Shown piece after piece: positions 33,813-42,693 of a stretch of DNA of 64,000 nucleotides (positions are counted from its first letter, which is position 1; the number at the start of each line of letters is the position of its first letter). Position numbers and translations under genes: made by a program. Origin of the DNA: Brooklawnia sp963780175 (GTDB lineage: Bacteria > Actinomycetota > Actinomycetes > Propionibacteriales > Propionibacteriaceae); NCBI GenBank assembly GCA_963780175.1, contig CAWAAT010000006.1:62001-126000 (forward strand), given 5' to 3'. The notes beneath the pieces were generated by a model. The model was not told the origin of the DNA and did not search any database. It worked only from the letters and a program-made list of their open reading frames with translations.

Positions 33813-35240
33813 TCAGGCAACGCAGTCGCAGCCCGCCAACGCCGCTGCGACGTGGTCGAACCAGGCCCGGACGTCGCCATCGGTGGGCAGGTCGTTGCCG
33901 ATGAACGCGAAAGCCACCAGGCCACCGTCCACGGTCGGGGTGTATCCGGCCAGCCCGGAGGTCTGGTCGAGGGTGCCGGTCTTGGCACGCACCTGACCGC
34001 GAGCGGGCAGACTGCGGGCGTCGGTGAACCTTGTCGCCAGCGTGCCGGTGGCGCATCCGACCGGCAGTCCGGCCAGCACCCCAGCCAGATCGTCGCGCAC
34101 AGCGGCCAACTGCAGCCCGGCGACCAACCCGGCCGGTGTCATCCGGTTGTTCATCGACAACCCGGAGCCGTCGGCAATGCGCTGGCCGTCTCGCCACAGC
34201 CCCAAGGACATCAGACTGGCGGTCATCGCCGCCGAGCCGCCCTCGAAGGTGGCGGGTTGGCCCTTGGCGAGCGCGAGGTGCCGCAGCAACACCTCGGCGA
34301 TGGAGTTGTCGGAGTGCACCAGCAACTCCTGCACCAGCAGCGCCAACGGCGCCGAGGCGACCTCGGCGATCAGTTGGCCACGCGCGCCCGCGGCCGGTGT
34401 CGGTTCGCCGCTCACCGTGATCCCGGCCGCCTGCAGTTGGGCGGCGAACACCCGGGCAGCGGTCAGCGACGGCGCGTCCAGACCGGGCGAACCCGCGCCC
34501 TCGTCCACCACCAGCGCGCTGACGGGTGCCACGTACGTCCGGTCGGCGGTCCCCCAATCCGGATGCCACGGGGCCCCCGCGAACAACGTGTCATCGTAGC
34601 CGAGGCTCACCTGGGTGATCCCCCGGGCCTGCAGCTCCGCAGCCGTGCGGGTGGCCAGGTCTGCCGTGGTGGGCAGCGTCAGGGTCGATGACCACTCGTA
34701 GCTCGCGGTCGTGGAGGCGAGCAACGGGTCGCCTCCCCCGACCAGCACGACGGAATCGGGGGTCGGACTGACGACCGTGGTGCTGAAGCGGTGCTGGGGG
34801 CCCAACGCGTCCAGTGCCGCCACGGCGAGCATCACCTTGAGCGTGGATGCGGGCACCAACGGCACCTCCGCGGCAAGGTCGTACGCCAACGGGCCTCCCG
34901 CCAGATCGGCCACCGCGCCGCCGTAGCGTCCGGGGACCTCCGGCGGGTTCGCGGACAGGGTCTGCCGCACGCGCTCCGCATCGGCCGGCACCGCCGACTG
35001 CGCCGGTGCGGCGTCAACGACACCCGCGCCCAGCCGGGCGGGCTGGGGGTGCAGCCGTTCGATGACGCGGGGATCGACCGTTGGTTGGCCGCCGTCGACC
35101 AGCCAGCCCTGGCCCCGGGCGATGGGCCCGACGCCGAGAACGACCAGCCCGCCCACCGTCACCAAGGCGAGGCCAAACGACAACCATCCCAGCCACGAGG
35201 GGAATGACCGGTTCGGGTGATGCCGTGCGCTCGATACCAC
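33813..35240 (-). CDS. dacB: D-alanyl-D-alanine carboxypeptidase/endopeptidase (PBP4 family)
   Basis: Penicillin-binding protein that trims or cleaves peptidoglycan peptides on the outer face of the membrane. The 475-residue protein has an N-terminal membrane anchor (about residues 13-38), a linker, and the S13 catalytic motifs: STLK with Ser132 and Lys135, SDN in VHSDNSIAE, and KTG in RAKTGTLDQTSG. The large insertion between STLK and SDN is typical of PBP4. GTG 35240 has a GGGAGG site at six bases, so the extra 27 codons of open frame upstream are not used. It is divergent from ppa across 59 bases. Confidence 0.93.
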   Translation of the reverse strand: MVSSARHHPNRSFPSWLGWLSFGLALVTVGGLVVLGVGPIARGQGWLVDGGQPTVDPRVIERLHPQPARLGAGVVDAAPAQSAVPADAERVRQTLSANPPEVPGRYGGAVADLAGGPLAYDLAAEVPLVPASTLKVMLAVAALDALGPQHRFSTTVVSPTPDSVVLVGGGDPLLASTTASYEWSSTLTLPTTADLATRTAAELQARGITQVSLGYDDTLFAGAPWHPDWGTADRTYVAPVSALVVDEGAGSPGLDAPSLTAARVFAAQLQAAGITVSGEPTPAAGARGQLIAEVASAPLALLVQELLVHSDNSIAEVLLRHLALAKGQPATFEGGSAAMTASLMSLGLWRDGQRIADGSGLSMNNRMTPAGLVAGLQLAAVRDDLAGVLAGLPVGCATGTLATRFTDARSLPARGQVRAKTGTLDQTSGLAGYTPTVDGGLVAFAFIGNDLPTDGDVRAWFDHVAAALAGCDCVA

Positions 35241-35299
35241 TGGATACCTCCCGACCCGATAGCCTAGGCGGTGAGACTCCCATCCTAAGGACGGTTCAG

Positions 35300-35857
35300 G
35301 TGAGCGACGACTTCCGCACAACGAATGTGGACCCGCAGGTCGGCATCACGTTCGACATGACGGTCGAAATCCCGCGGGGCACGAAGAACAAGTACGAGAT
35401 GGACCACAACACCGGACGCATCCGTCTGGACCGTACGCTGTTCACCTCGACGCAGTACCCGTACGACTACGGATTCATCGAAGGCACGCTGGGTGAGGAC
35501 GGTGACCCGCTGGACGCCATGGTGATCGTCGCCGAACCCACCTTCCCGGGTTGCCTGATCGAGTGTCGGGCGGTCGCGATGTTCCAGATGCAGGACGAGA
35601 TGGGCGGCGACGACAAGGTGCTGTGCATCGCCACCGCGGACACCCGTCGCAACTATCTGGACGACCTCGACAAGCTGCCCCAGTTCATGCTGCTCGAGAT
35701 CGAGCACTTCTTCACCGTGTACAAGGACCTGGAGCCGGGCAAGAGCGTCGAGGGCGCCTCCTGGGTGGGACGCGAGGCCGCCGAGGCTGAGATCCGGGCC
35801 TCCATCGAGCGGGCCAAGGGCACCCCGTACGAGCACCATAAGGTCGATCTGGCCTGA
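35300..35857 (+). CDS. ppa: Inorganic pyrophosphatase (family I)
   Basis: Hydrolyses pyrophosphate and so pulls biosynthetic reactions forward. The 185-residue protein has the family I active site: EIPRGTKNKYEMD, YDYGFIEGTLGEDGDPLDAMV with the metal-binding aspartates, DDKVLCI, and a KxxxxY segment near EHFFTVYKDLEPGK. It starts at GTG 35300 with AAGGA upstream. The N-terminal ~15 residues are a little longer than in mycobacterial homologues. It is divergent from dacB, another conserved actinobacterial arrangement. Confidence 0.96.
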   Translation: MSDDFRTTNVDPQVGITFDMTVEIPRGTKNKYEMDHNTGRIRLDRTLFTSTQYPYDYGFIEGTLGEDGDPLDAMVIVAEPTFPGCLIECRAVAMFQMQDEMGGDDKVLCIATADTRRNYLDDLDKLPQFMLLEIEHFFTVYKDLEPGKSVEGASWVGREAAEAEIRASIERAKGTPYEHHKVDLA

Positions 35858-35867
35858 ACAGGTCACG

Positions 35868-35914
35868 AACGCTGGATGGCCGGCCTCAGATCCCCTCGCC
35901 GGTCATCCAGCGTT
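35868..35914. terminator. Bidirectional hairpin between ppa and the NifU-like gene
   Basis: The arms at 35868-35883 and 35899-35914 form a 16-bp stem with one mismatch (a G-U in one orientation) around a 15-base loop. The NifU-like stop at 35886 lies in the loop, so the hairpin overlaps the end of that convergent gene. It would end transcripts from both sides. Confidence 0.5.
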
Positions 35915-36479
35915 GTCGTGGGCTCAGCCAAGATTTGCGTGGCCCGGAGTGGGCTGCCGCTGGCTCGGCACACACCACGCTCTGATCGCCCGTCCTTTGC
36001 CGAAGCTGTTGTTCCAGGCGCTGGTGCAGGGTCAGACCGGCCGCCGGGCAGTTCGCGCAGGTGCCCGACAGTCGCACCTCAACGCGATGGTCGGTGGCCG
36101 ACAGCACGCTGATCTGCCCGCCGTGGGACGCGATGTAGTCGCCCAGACTGCCCTCGATGACGTCACGTGCCACCAGCAGGAGCACCTCGTCGTCGGCCGG
36201 ATCGAAGCACCACTGGTCGGGTGATTCGAGGGCCGCGATGAGCGCGTCCCTGACGGCCACGCCGAACCTCGGCCACTCGGCGTCCGCCAGCCACGTCCAC
36301 AGGGCGCCGCGTTCGGCCACCGCCCGGACGATGGGCCCGGCCGGGCCCAGCAGCACACCGAGCGCCCCCGGGGCTGCCACCAGGCGTCCGGTGCCTGGTA
36401 GCCCATCGGAAACAGCCCAGCGCAGCACCGTCGGATCGCTGGGCACGGACTCGGCGTGCAGAGCGACGCTGCGGTCCAT
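35886..36479 (-). CDS. NifU-like iron-sulfur scaffold domain protein in the feo operon
   Basis: A 197-residue protein whose C-terminal part has the NifU/Nfu core: EGSLGDYIASHGGQISVL followed by VEVRLSGTCANCPAAGLTL, where the CxxC pair binds a bridging [4Fe-4S] cluster. Residues 1-95 are an N-terminal domain that resembles the Nfu N-domain in layout (VAAPGALGVLLGPAG...). The ATG at 36479 is one base after the feoB stop, so it is translated from the feo mRNA. This ties imported ferrous iron to cluster assembly or to a [Fe-S] sensing role. Confidence 0.8.
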   Translation of the reverse strand: MDRSVALHAESVPSDPTVLRWAVSDGLPGTGRLVAAPGALGVLLGPAGPIVRAVAERGALWTWLADAEWPRFGVAVRDALIAALESPDQWCFDPADDEVLLLVARDVIEGSLGDYIASHGGQISVLSATDHRVEVRLSGTCANCPAAGLTLHQRLEQQLRQRTGDQSVVCAEPAAAHSGPRKSWLSPRQRWMTGEGI

Positions 36480-36480
36480 C

Positions 36481-38418
36481 TCAGCCCACCAGAGCCGTGA
36501 CGAGCATCTTCACCAGCCAGGCGGCCACCCAGGCCAGGCCGGTCATGTAGAGGAAGGCTATTGTCGGCCACTTCCAGCCCCCGGACTCGCGGCGTAACGT
36601 CGCGATCGTCGAGGTGCACTGCAACGCGAAGGCGAAATAGACCAGTAGCGCGGCCACCACACCCGCGGTGAACAGGGGTTCGGAGGCGTGCGCGCCAGAG
36701 GTCCAGACCATCTGTTCGAGTGCCGCCCGCGGGTTCTCGGGGTCCTGCGCGGAGGCCATCTGGCCGAGTGTGGCGACGAACACCTCCCGGGCACCCATCG
36801 CTCCGAGTAGCCCGACGGTGATGCGCCAGTCGAAGCCCAGCGGCTCGAACACCGGTTGGACGGCCTTGCCGAGGGCTGCGGCCGCCGAGTTGTCCAACTG
36901 GTAGGTGGCCACTGCCACGGGATCGCCCACGTTCACCCCGGACGCCGACATCGCCTCCGGCGAGGCCACCGGCAGCGCCAGCAGGGCCCACAGCAGCAGC
37001 GACATGCCCAGGATGATGCCCGCCACCCGGGCCACGAATCCGGCGCAGGCGTCCCAGACCGCTCGCGCCATCTCACGCAGCGACGGCAGTCGGTAACTGG
37101 GCATCTCCATGTAGAACGGCAATGCCGGCCCCTTGCCGTGCAGCAGGTGCTTGAAGACCCAGGCTGCCGACATCGTGGCCAGCGCCCCGAGCAGGTACAG
37201 CGCGAACATCACCAGGCCCTGCAACCCGAAGGGCCCCCACCGGACGTCCGCCGGTACCAGCAGCCCGATCAGCAGCGCGTACACCGGCAGCCGGGCCGAG
37301 CACGTCATCAGCGGCGCGGTCATCATGGTCGCGATCCGGTCACGGGCGGAAGGCAGCGTCCGGGTCGCCATGATGCCGGGCACCGCACAGGCCACCGACG
37401 AGAGCATCGCAACGAACGCCCGGCCCTCCAGGCCGGCCCGGCCCATCACCCGGTCCATCAGGAAGGCGACCCTCGACATATATCCGGTCGACTCGAGCAG
37501 CGAGATCATCGCGAACAGCAGGGCGATCTGCGGGAGGAACGCCAGCACGCCGCCGACCCCACCCAGCAGCCCGTCGGCAAGCAGACTCGCCAGCCAGTCG
37601 ATGCCGATGCCGGCCCGCACACGTTCTGCGAGCCACCCGAACAGCGACTCGATGAGTCCCTGGAGGGGCGCGGCCAGGGTGAAGATCACCTGAAAGAAGC
37701 TCACCATTGCCGCGAAGAAGACGATGGTTCCCCAGACCGGGTGTAGCAGCACGGCATCGATGCGCCGCGTCCGGGCGTCGACCATCGGCGGCTGGAAGCC
37801 AGCGCTGCGCAGCACCGAGGTGATCCAACCCGTGACGTGCCGCGGATCGGTGGGCGCGGGAATCGCAGGCGCGGGCCATGACTCCACGTCGGCGAGGGCA
37901 AGCCTCAAGTCGTGCAGGTGGGCGCGGTTGCCCGACGTGACCACCATGACCCGGTGTCCGATCGCCCGGGAGAGCAATTTGACGTCCAGGGCTCCCTGGC
38001 GTCGGGCCAGTTCGTCGCTGAAGGTGAGGACGGCGAGAGTGGGCAGCCCCAGCTGCTGCACCTGGGCCAGCAGACCCAGCGAACGTTGCAGGCTCGTCGC
38101 GTCCAGCACGACGGCCAGCGCGTCCGGACGCTCGCCGCTGTGCAGGTCGAGGGCCTGCGCCACGACCTGTTCGTCGGGGCTGATGGGATCGAGGGAGTAG
38201 GAGCCGGGCAGGTCCTCGAGGACGATGTCCTCGTGGCCCACTTTGATGGAGCCGGTGTACTTGCTGACGGTGACGCCCGGGTAGTTGGCAGCCTTGACGC
38301 CCAGGCCCGTCAGCGCGTTGAAGAGGGTGGACTTGCCGGCGTTGGGATTCCCCACCAAGGCGATGCGTCGCGCGGCGTGCCCAGTTGTCGCACCGGCGGG
38401 TGCGTCATGGCACGTCAT
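36481..38418 (-). CDS. feoB: Ferrous iron transporter FeoB
   Basis: Membrane Fe2+ transporter with a cytoplasmic G domain. The 645-residue protein has G1 GNPNAGKSTLFN (residues ~20-31), G2/switch region NYPGVTVS, G3 DLPGSY, a degenerate G4 and then two Gate-type membrane blocks with about eight helices (for example LLESTGYMSRVAFLMDR and VPGIMATRTL). Total length is shorter than the 770 residues of the E. coli protein; the C-terminal Cys-rich tail is absent. The ATG is one base after the feoA stop. Confidence 0.95.
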   Translation of the reverse strand: MTCHDAPAGATTGHAARRIALVGNPNAGKSTLFNALTGLGVKAANYPGVTVSKYTGSIKVGHEDIVLEDLPGSYSLDPISPDEQVVAQALDLHSGERPDALAVVLDATSLQRSLGLLAQVQQLGLPTLAVLTFSDELARRQGALDVKLLSRAIGHRVMVVTSGNRAHLHDLRLALADVESWPAPAIPAPTDPRHVTGWITSVLRSAGFQPPMVDARTRRIDAVLLHPVWGTIVFFAAMVSFFQVIFTLAAPLQGLIESLFGWLAERVRAGIGIDWLASLLADGLLGGVGGVLAFLPQIALLFAMISLLESTGYMSRVAFLMDRVMGRAGLEGRAFVAMLSSVACAVPGIMATRTLPSARDRIATMMTAPLMTCSARLPVYALLIGLLVPADVRWGPFGLQGLVMFALYLLGALATMSAAWVFKHLLHGKGPALPFYMEMPSYRLPSLREMARAVWDACAGFVARVAGIILGMSLLLWALLALPVASPEAMSASGVNVGDPVAVATYQLDNSAAAALGKAVQPVFEPLGFDWRITVGLLGAMGAREVFVATLGQMASAQDPENPRAALEQMVWTSGAHASEPLFTAGVVAALLVYFAFALQCTSTIATLRRESGGWKWPTIAFLYMTGLAWVAAWLVKMLVTALVG

Positions 38419-38419
38419 C

Positions 38420-38719
38420 TCAGGCCACTCGCACCACGATGCGGTCGGCCTCGCTGCGACGAAGCAACATCTCGCTGCCTCCGACAAGGAAGAGCAGCGG
38501 GTCACGCAGCGGGGCACGACGCACCAACTCGACCTCCACCCCTTGGGCGAAGCCCAGGTCGAACAACCGCCTGCTGATGGTCATGTCGCTGTGTTCGCGA
38601 AATCCGGCGATAACGCCGCGCTGACCGCACTCGAGGCGTCCCATTGCCACACAGCCGGCTTCCTCGGCATCGCACACGTCGAGGCAGCGATCGCACAACC
38701 GCGTCACCACCGACTTCAT
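38420..38719 (-). CDS. feoA: FeoA-domain protein with an N-terminal cysteine cluster
   Basis: FeoA is a small SH3-like protein that partners FeoB. In this 99-residue form the FeoA domain spans about residues 25-99 (RGVIAGF..., RRLFDLGFAQGVEVELV, GSEMLLRRSEADRIVV). Before it, residues 9-31 hold five cysteines (CDRCLDVC, GC, LEC), which ordinary FeoA lacks and which could bind iron or an Fe-S cluster. There is no Shine-Dalgarno site; a TATGCT -10-like box ends about 11 bases before the ATG, so the transcript may be leaderless. An iron box overlaps the promoter. Confidence 0.88.
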   Translation of the reverse strand: MKSVVTRLCDRCLDVCDAEEAGCVAMGRLECGQRGVIAGFREHSDMTISRRLFDLGFAQGVEVELVRRAPLRDPLLFLVGGSEMLLRRSEADRIVVRVA

Positions 38720-38723
38720 AGAG

Positions 38724-38742
38724 AAAGGTTAGCATACCCTAA
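38724..38742 (-). promoter_or_regulatory. IdeR/DtxR-type iron box upstream of feoA
   Basis: AAAGGTTAGCATACCCTAA matches the DtxR/IdeR 19-base consensus (TTAGGTTAGGCTAACCTAA) at 14 of 19 positions and is centred just before feoA. It overlaps the candidate -10 sequence TATGCT (minus strand, complement of 38731-38736), so a holo-repressor bound here would block transcription when iron is plentiful. No DtxR-family gene is present in the window. Confidence 0.6.
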
Positions 38743-38849
38743 CCAGGTTGCCGGGAGTGGGTGACAACACTCCCGCATGTCGGTTGCCGCTGGGCGCTCG
38801 GCCAAAACTTCGGCGCCGTTCGTGAGGCCGCCCGTGCCACGATGGACTG

Positions 38850-39890
38850 GTGCCGACCTACCTGATGCTGCTGAGCCCGTCCGCCAACCGGGTCTATCGG
38901 CAGGCCACGCCCGCCCTGGCGGCAGCCGAACTGGCGATCACCGCACCCTTCGCCTCCCAGATTCACCAGACCAGACTGGGCGGCGCGGACGCGCTGCAGT
39001 TCGTGACCGACGACGTGGACCTGTCCGTTCTCGGTGCCCAGCACGCCCAGCTGGTGACATTCGAGAAGCAGGGCGATCTGCTCCGGCCCCTCGACGTGCC
39101 CGACCTGTCGGTTACCGACGACGATCTGGTCACGATCCCCAAGTACCAGGGCAAGACGAACGAGAGTTTCACCCGGTTGTTGCTGCACCTGACGCTCAGC
39201 CAAGTGCGGAGTCCGGGCCCTCTGGAGGTGCTCGATCCGTTGGCAGGCCGGGGCACCACCCTGCTGGCAGCCTGGCAGGCGGGCCACCATGGGTTCGGGG
39301 TGGAGGCCGACGACAAGGCCTTCGAGGCCCTGGCCAGCTACCTCAAGACCTACCTGCGCACCAAGCGGATCAAACACTCCGCCCGAGTGTCCCCCGTCCG
39401 CCGGGACGGCCGGTCGGTCGGCCAGCGGTTCGACGCCGAGGCCCGCCTCGGGGATGCCACCCAGGACCAGCCGGCACGCCCACACCTGCCGACGCTGAAC
39501 ATGACCGTGTTCACCGGGGACACCCGGGACTCGGCCACGCTGTTCGGCCGTAAGAGATTCGATGCGATCGTCACCGACGCACCCTACGGGGTGGTGCACG
39601 GCGCTGCGACCGCCGCGGGCGACGAGGGACGCGGGCCTCGAACACCCCGACATCGCGAGCGCACCCCAAGGGCGTTGCTGGCGGAGGCCCTCCCGGTGTG
39701 GCGTGGCCAGCTCAAGGCGGGCGGTGCGCTGGGCATCTCGTGGAACACGTTCACCTTGTCGCGCGCAGAGCTCGTCGCCATGCTGGCCGACGCGGGCCTG
39801 AGTGTGCGCGACGAGGGCCCCTGGCGCGATTTCGAGCACCGCGTGGACGCCGCCATCGTGCGCGATCTCGCGGTGGCCACGTGCCCGTGA
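38850..39890 (+). CDS. RNA/DNA methyltransferase (TRM11/tRNA-G10-like class)
   Basis: A 346-residue SAM-dependent methylase. The N-terminal ~95 residues form an accessory domain; the catalytic part has LDPLAGRGTTLLAA (SAM-binding motif I), FGVEADD, and the N-methylase motif TDAPYG (a variant of DPPY) near residue 245. The motif I sequence with G-R-G-T-T and the PY motif resemble the tRNA guanosine N2-methylase group (TRM11/TrmG10), though a DNA methylase is not ruled out. The start is GTG 38850. It stands between the divergent feo promoter and sixA. Confidence 0.75.
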   Translation: MPTYLMLLSPSANRVYRQATPALAAAELAITAPFASQIHQTRLGGADALQFVTDDVDLSVLGAQHAQLVTFEKQGDLLRPLDVPDLSVTDDDLVTIPKYQGKTNESFTRLLLHLTLSQVRSPGPLEVLDPLAGRGTTLLAAWQAGHHGFGVEADDKAFEALASYLKTYLRTKRIKHSARVSPVRRDGRSVGQRFDAEARLGDATQDQPARPHLPTLNMTVFTGDTRDSATLFGRKRFDAIVTDAPYGVVHGAATAAGDEGRGPRTPRHRERTPRALLAEALPVWRGQLKAGGALGISWNTFTLSRAELVAMLADAGLSVRDEGPWRDFEHRVDAAIVRDLAVATCP

Positions 39891-39917
39891 CCACGTCTGG
39901 CCAGCTACCGTAGATCC

Positions 39918-40436
39918 ATGACCCGCACGCTCTTCCTGATGCGCCACGCCAAGGCGAAGGCTCACGACGTCAACGGGGACTTCGACCGGGAGCTGTCTCA
40001 GCGGGGCCGTGCACAGGCCCGGGAGGCGGGCCTGGAACTTGCCGGCCGCGGCATCCAGTTGGTGCTCTGCTCGTCATCGGCGCGCACCCGGCAGACCTAC
40101 GAGGAACTCGGCCTGCGCACGCCAACCGGTGAACCGGTTCCGGCGGAGTTCATGGAAGCCCTGTATCTGGGCTCTGCCGATCTCATCCGCCAGCGCATCG
40201 GCGAGATCGAGGATGACGTCACCGGACTGCTGGTGATCGGCCACTCACCGGGCATCCCGACCCTGGCAGCCGAACTCGCCTGGGCGTCCCAGCCCGGCCA
40301 GGCCGACCAGATCCAGTGCTGGTTCCCCACCTCGGCGTTCAGTGAGTTCCAGATCGACTCGAGCTGGTCGCAGCTGTCGGACTCCGACGGCGGCGCGACA
40401 CTCGCCGATGTCCGGCGTCCCCACAAGGATGTCTGA
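39918..40436 (+). CDS. sixA: SixA-family phosphohistidine phosphatase
   Basis: A 172-residue histidine-phosphatase-fold protein. It has the RHG-type motif LMRHAKA at the N-terminus and the second active-site His in VIGHSPGIP near residue 110; CSSSARTRQTYE gives the conserved Arg. It is of the short SixA class, which dephosphorylates phosphohistidine on signalling or PTS proteins. ATG 39918 is 27 bases after the methylase gene on the same strand, so the two may be cotranscribed. Confidence 0.85.
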   Translation: MTRTLFLMRHAKAKAHDVNGDFDRELSQRGRAQAREAGLELAGRGIQLVLCSSSARTRQTYEELGLRTPTGEPVPAEFMEALYLGSADLIRQRIGEIEDDVTGLLVIGHSPGIPTLAAELAWASQPGQADQIQCWFPTSAFSEFQIDSSWSQLSDSDGGATLADVRRPHKDV

Positions 40437-40462
40437 GCCGCAATCAGGCCCGGTCGACCGTA

Positions 40463-41551
40463 TCAGCCCTCGGTGACGATCCAGACGTACAGCCCTTCAA
40501 CTCCGTCCAGGCCCGTGCACGTGATCCCGTCGACCGCGACACACTCCAGCCGGTAGGTGCGGTTCGAGGCCGTGCTGAACGCCTCGATGACCACGCTGCC
40601 GGTCATGTCGAGACGCAGTTGGCCAGCCACCTCCGCGGCCAGGGCGCAGGACGTCTGCTGACCCGCCCAGAGGCCCGGGTCGCACTCCTTGGCGCCCGGC
40701 AGCATGGCCGGAGTCTGTTTGCCGGGCGGCGGGGCCGGAGGTTCGGGGGCCGGCGGTTCGGGGGCCGGCGGCTCGGCGGCTGGAGTCTCCTGCTCGGGCG
40801 CGGGATCGACCGGCGCAACGCTGCCGGGCGCTGCGGGAGTGGCGGATTGCCCGGCCCCAGCCGCCACCCGCGAGTCCAGCGTCAGCAACCGGACGGCGAG
40901 CACCAGCAGCACCAACAGGACCACTCCCAGCAAGGCCAGGATCCCGGCTACCTTGGCCGATGGCACCACGGTTGCCCCGAGTAGTTGGCTGACCGGTCGC
41001 AGCGGCGGCCCGGAGCGGCCGAGGGACTCCTCCGAGGTGTCGGCCATCCCGTAGTCGTCCCAGATGTTCAGCTCGCCGGGTTCGCGTTCGACCCTCACCA
41101 GTGGTTGGGCCGCGGCCATGGCCGGCGTGCTGGGGGCGACCGGGTTCGGGGTTTGGGCCCGGCGTTCCCTGTTGGCGGCAGCCGCCCTCTCGCCCACCCG
41201 CTTGAGACCGGCCTTGGTGCCGTGCCACCATCCCGGTCCGGTCGACTCGACCTCGCCGGCGGTGAGGCGGGTGGCGTCCCTGACCGCCTCTGCGTCGGCA
41301 CCCGAGGCCGCCGGCACCACTACTGGAGGTTGCGTCGGGGGGACGACAGGCCCCGGCGTCTTGCTTGGCGCGATGCCCGGCAGTGCGTGAGCGGTACCGC
41401 CCGCGGAGGGTGCGTCCGGCGCGCCGATCTGATCAAGCAGACGGCGGGGGTCGGTCAGCCGGACCGAACCAGGAAAGGTGAGATCGGCCGCGCACTGCGC
41501 GCAGGCGCGGTCGTACGGACCGACCAACGACAGACAATTCGTGCAGTACAT
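40463..41551 (-). CDS. Zinc-ribbon, single-TM protein with PAPEP repeats
   Basis: A 362-residue protein starting with a zinc ribbon (CTNC at residues 3-6 and CAQC at 17-20), then a Pro/Ala-rich cytoplasmic stretch, a transmembrane helix near residues 203-226 (GILALLGVVLLVLLVLAVRLL), an external Pro-rich spacer made of repeated PAPEP units (about residues 258-278), and a C-terminal domain with four cysteines. The DNA encoding the spacer is a short direct repeat (units near 40740-40775). Role unknown; cytoplasmic ribbon plus external domain suggests a sensor or scaffold. Divergent from the 41653 gene. Confidence 0.7.
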   Translation of the reverse strand: MYCTNCLSLVGPYDRACAQCAADLTFPGSVRLTDPRRLLDQIGAPDAPSAGGTAHALPGIAPSKTPGPVVPPTQPPVVVPAASGADAEAVRDATRLTAGEVESTGPGWWHGTKAGLKRVGERAAAANRERRAQTPNPVAPSTPAMAAAQPLVRVEREPGELNIWDDYGMADTSEESLGRSGPPLRPVSQLLGATVVPSAKVAGILALLGVVLLVLLVLAVRLLTLDSRVAAGAGQSATPAAPGSVAPVDPAPEQETPAAEPPAPEPPAPEPPAPPPGKQTPAMLPGAKECDPGLWAGQQTSCALAAEVAGQLRLDMTGSVVIEAFSTASNRTYRLECVAVDGITCTGLDGVEGLYVWIVTEG

Positions 41552-41652
41552 CCGACTCCCACCGCTTCACCCCGCACCCAGGTGTGCGCTCCGCGCCTCT
41601 AGTGTTGGCAACACATCCGCAAGTCTGAAACCAACGCCCACTGGAGGTGACC

Positions 41653-42654
41653 GTGAGCAGTCCTGGCTCATCGACCACGTCCAAGGCTACCCGTCCTGGC
41701 CAGGCCAAGGGCCTGCGCGACAGGCTCGGCTGGTGGTGGCAGGCACCGGTCGGTGTGTTGGTCCTCAGCATCCTGGTCGTCATGCTGACCGTCATCACCT
41801 TCGGCGCGACCCGTCCCAACACGGGCAACCCACCATCCCCCGGAAGCTCGACGAGCCCGGAACCCATCGGCCTGCCCACTGCCCTGGTGTCTGCTCCGCA
41901 GCTTTCCCCGGCGCCGGTTCTTCCCGAGTTGACTGCGGCGATCGAGCGGCTAGAGCAGAAGTATGACGTCCTGATCGGCTTGACGCTGAGTCAGGTCGCG
42001 CAACCGTTGCGCCACGACCAGGACACCTGGTACGGCGGGCGGTTACGTGGCGGACAAGCCTTCGCCACCATCGACGTGCCGATGGCTCTCGCCGTGCTGG
42101 GGGACGCTCGCCAGCCACAACAGCGCGATTACCTCTTCAACAAGGCGCTTGCCGACGACTCGGCGGCAGCCGACGACGCCTTGTGGGCGTTCCTGGGCTC
42201 TGGCGAACAGGCCGCAGACAAGACCACCCGGGCGCTGCAAAGCTTCGGGGACTGGCGAACCCTCGTCCCTTCGGAGTCGCAGGCCAACAGCGAGGCGCCC
42301 TACCTGGACACCCAGTGGGCGCTGGACGCGCAGTCGAGGTTGGCCGGAGCGATGCTCTGCGACTTCGTGAAGGTTCACCCGGTGCTGTCGAAGATGAACG
42401 ACCCTGCCGAGAGCGCCTGGGGACTGCAGGTGCAGCCCCTGAGCTACTCGAAGGGGGGCTGGGGACGGGCCGTCAACGGGGACACCCTGGTTCGCCAGTT
42501 CGGCATCATGCGATTGGCTGACGGCACCGAGGTCGGCATCGCCATGGCTGCCTCATACGCCTCCCCAGACCCCGAGATCGGTAAGGGGGCGCTGACCGAG
42601 TTGGCCACCAGCGTCCGGAAGACCGCCCGTGGCATCGAGCCGGCGCACTGCTGA
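41653..42654 (+). CDS. Anchored protein resembling a serine beta-lactamase, without the active-site Ser/Lys
   Basis: A 333-residue protein with a transmembrane helix near residues 30-54, a Pro/Ser linker, and an external domain. The segment GGQAFATIDVPMALAVLGD looks like the STIKVP active-site region of class A beta-lactamase-like proteins in Actinomycetota, but the Ser and Lys of SxxK are Ala and Asp here. DDAAWAFLG...RALQSFGDWRT and a later AMAASYASPDP fit the helical part of that fold. If the fold is right, it is probably a non-enzymatic member. GGAGG at 41643-41647 favours GTG 41653; GTG 41647 is in frame too. Confidence 0.6.
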   Translation: MSSPGSSTTSKATRPGQAKGLRDRLGWWWQAPVGVLVLSILVVMLTVITFGATRPNTGNPPSPGSSTSPEPIGLPTALVSAPQLSPAPVLPELTAAIERLEQKYDVLIGLTLSQVAQPLRHDQDTWYGGRLRGGQAFATIDVPMALAVLGDARQPQQRDYLFNKALADDSAAADDALWAFLGSGEQAADKTTRALQSFGDWRTLVPSESQANSEAPYLDTQWALDAQSRLAGAMLCDFVKVHPVLSKMNDPAESAWGLQVQPLSYSKGGWGRAVNGDTLVRQFGIMRLADGTEVGIAMAASYASPDPEIGKGALTELATSVRKTARGIEPAHC

Positions 42655-42693
42655 GTCTCAGGGTCGCGATCCACACGACGCTGAAACGCAGTC

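Noticed and set aside
40735..40780. Possible CRISPR-like or satellite repeat
   Set aside because: The short repeats encode the PAPEP spacer of a protein gene and have no unique spacers; no CRISPR array is visible anywhere in the window.
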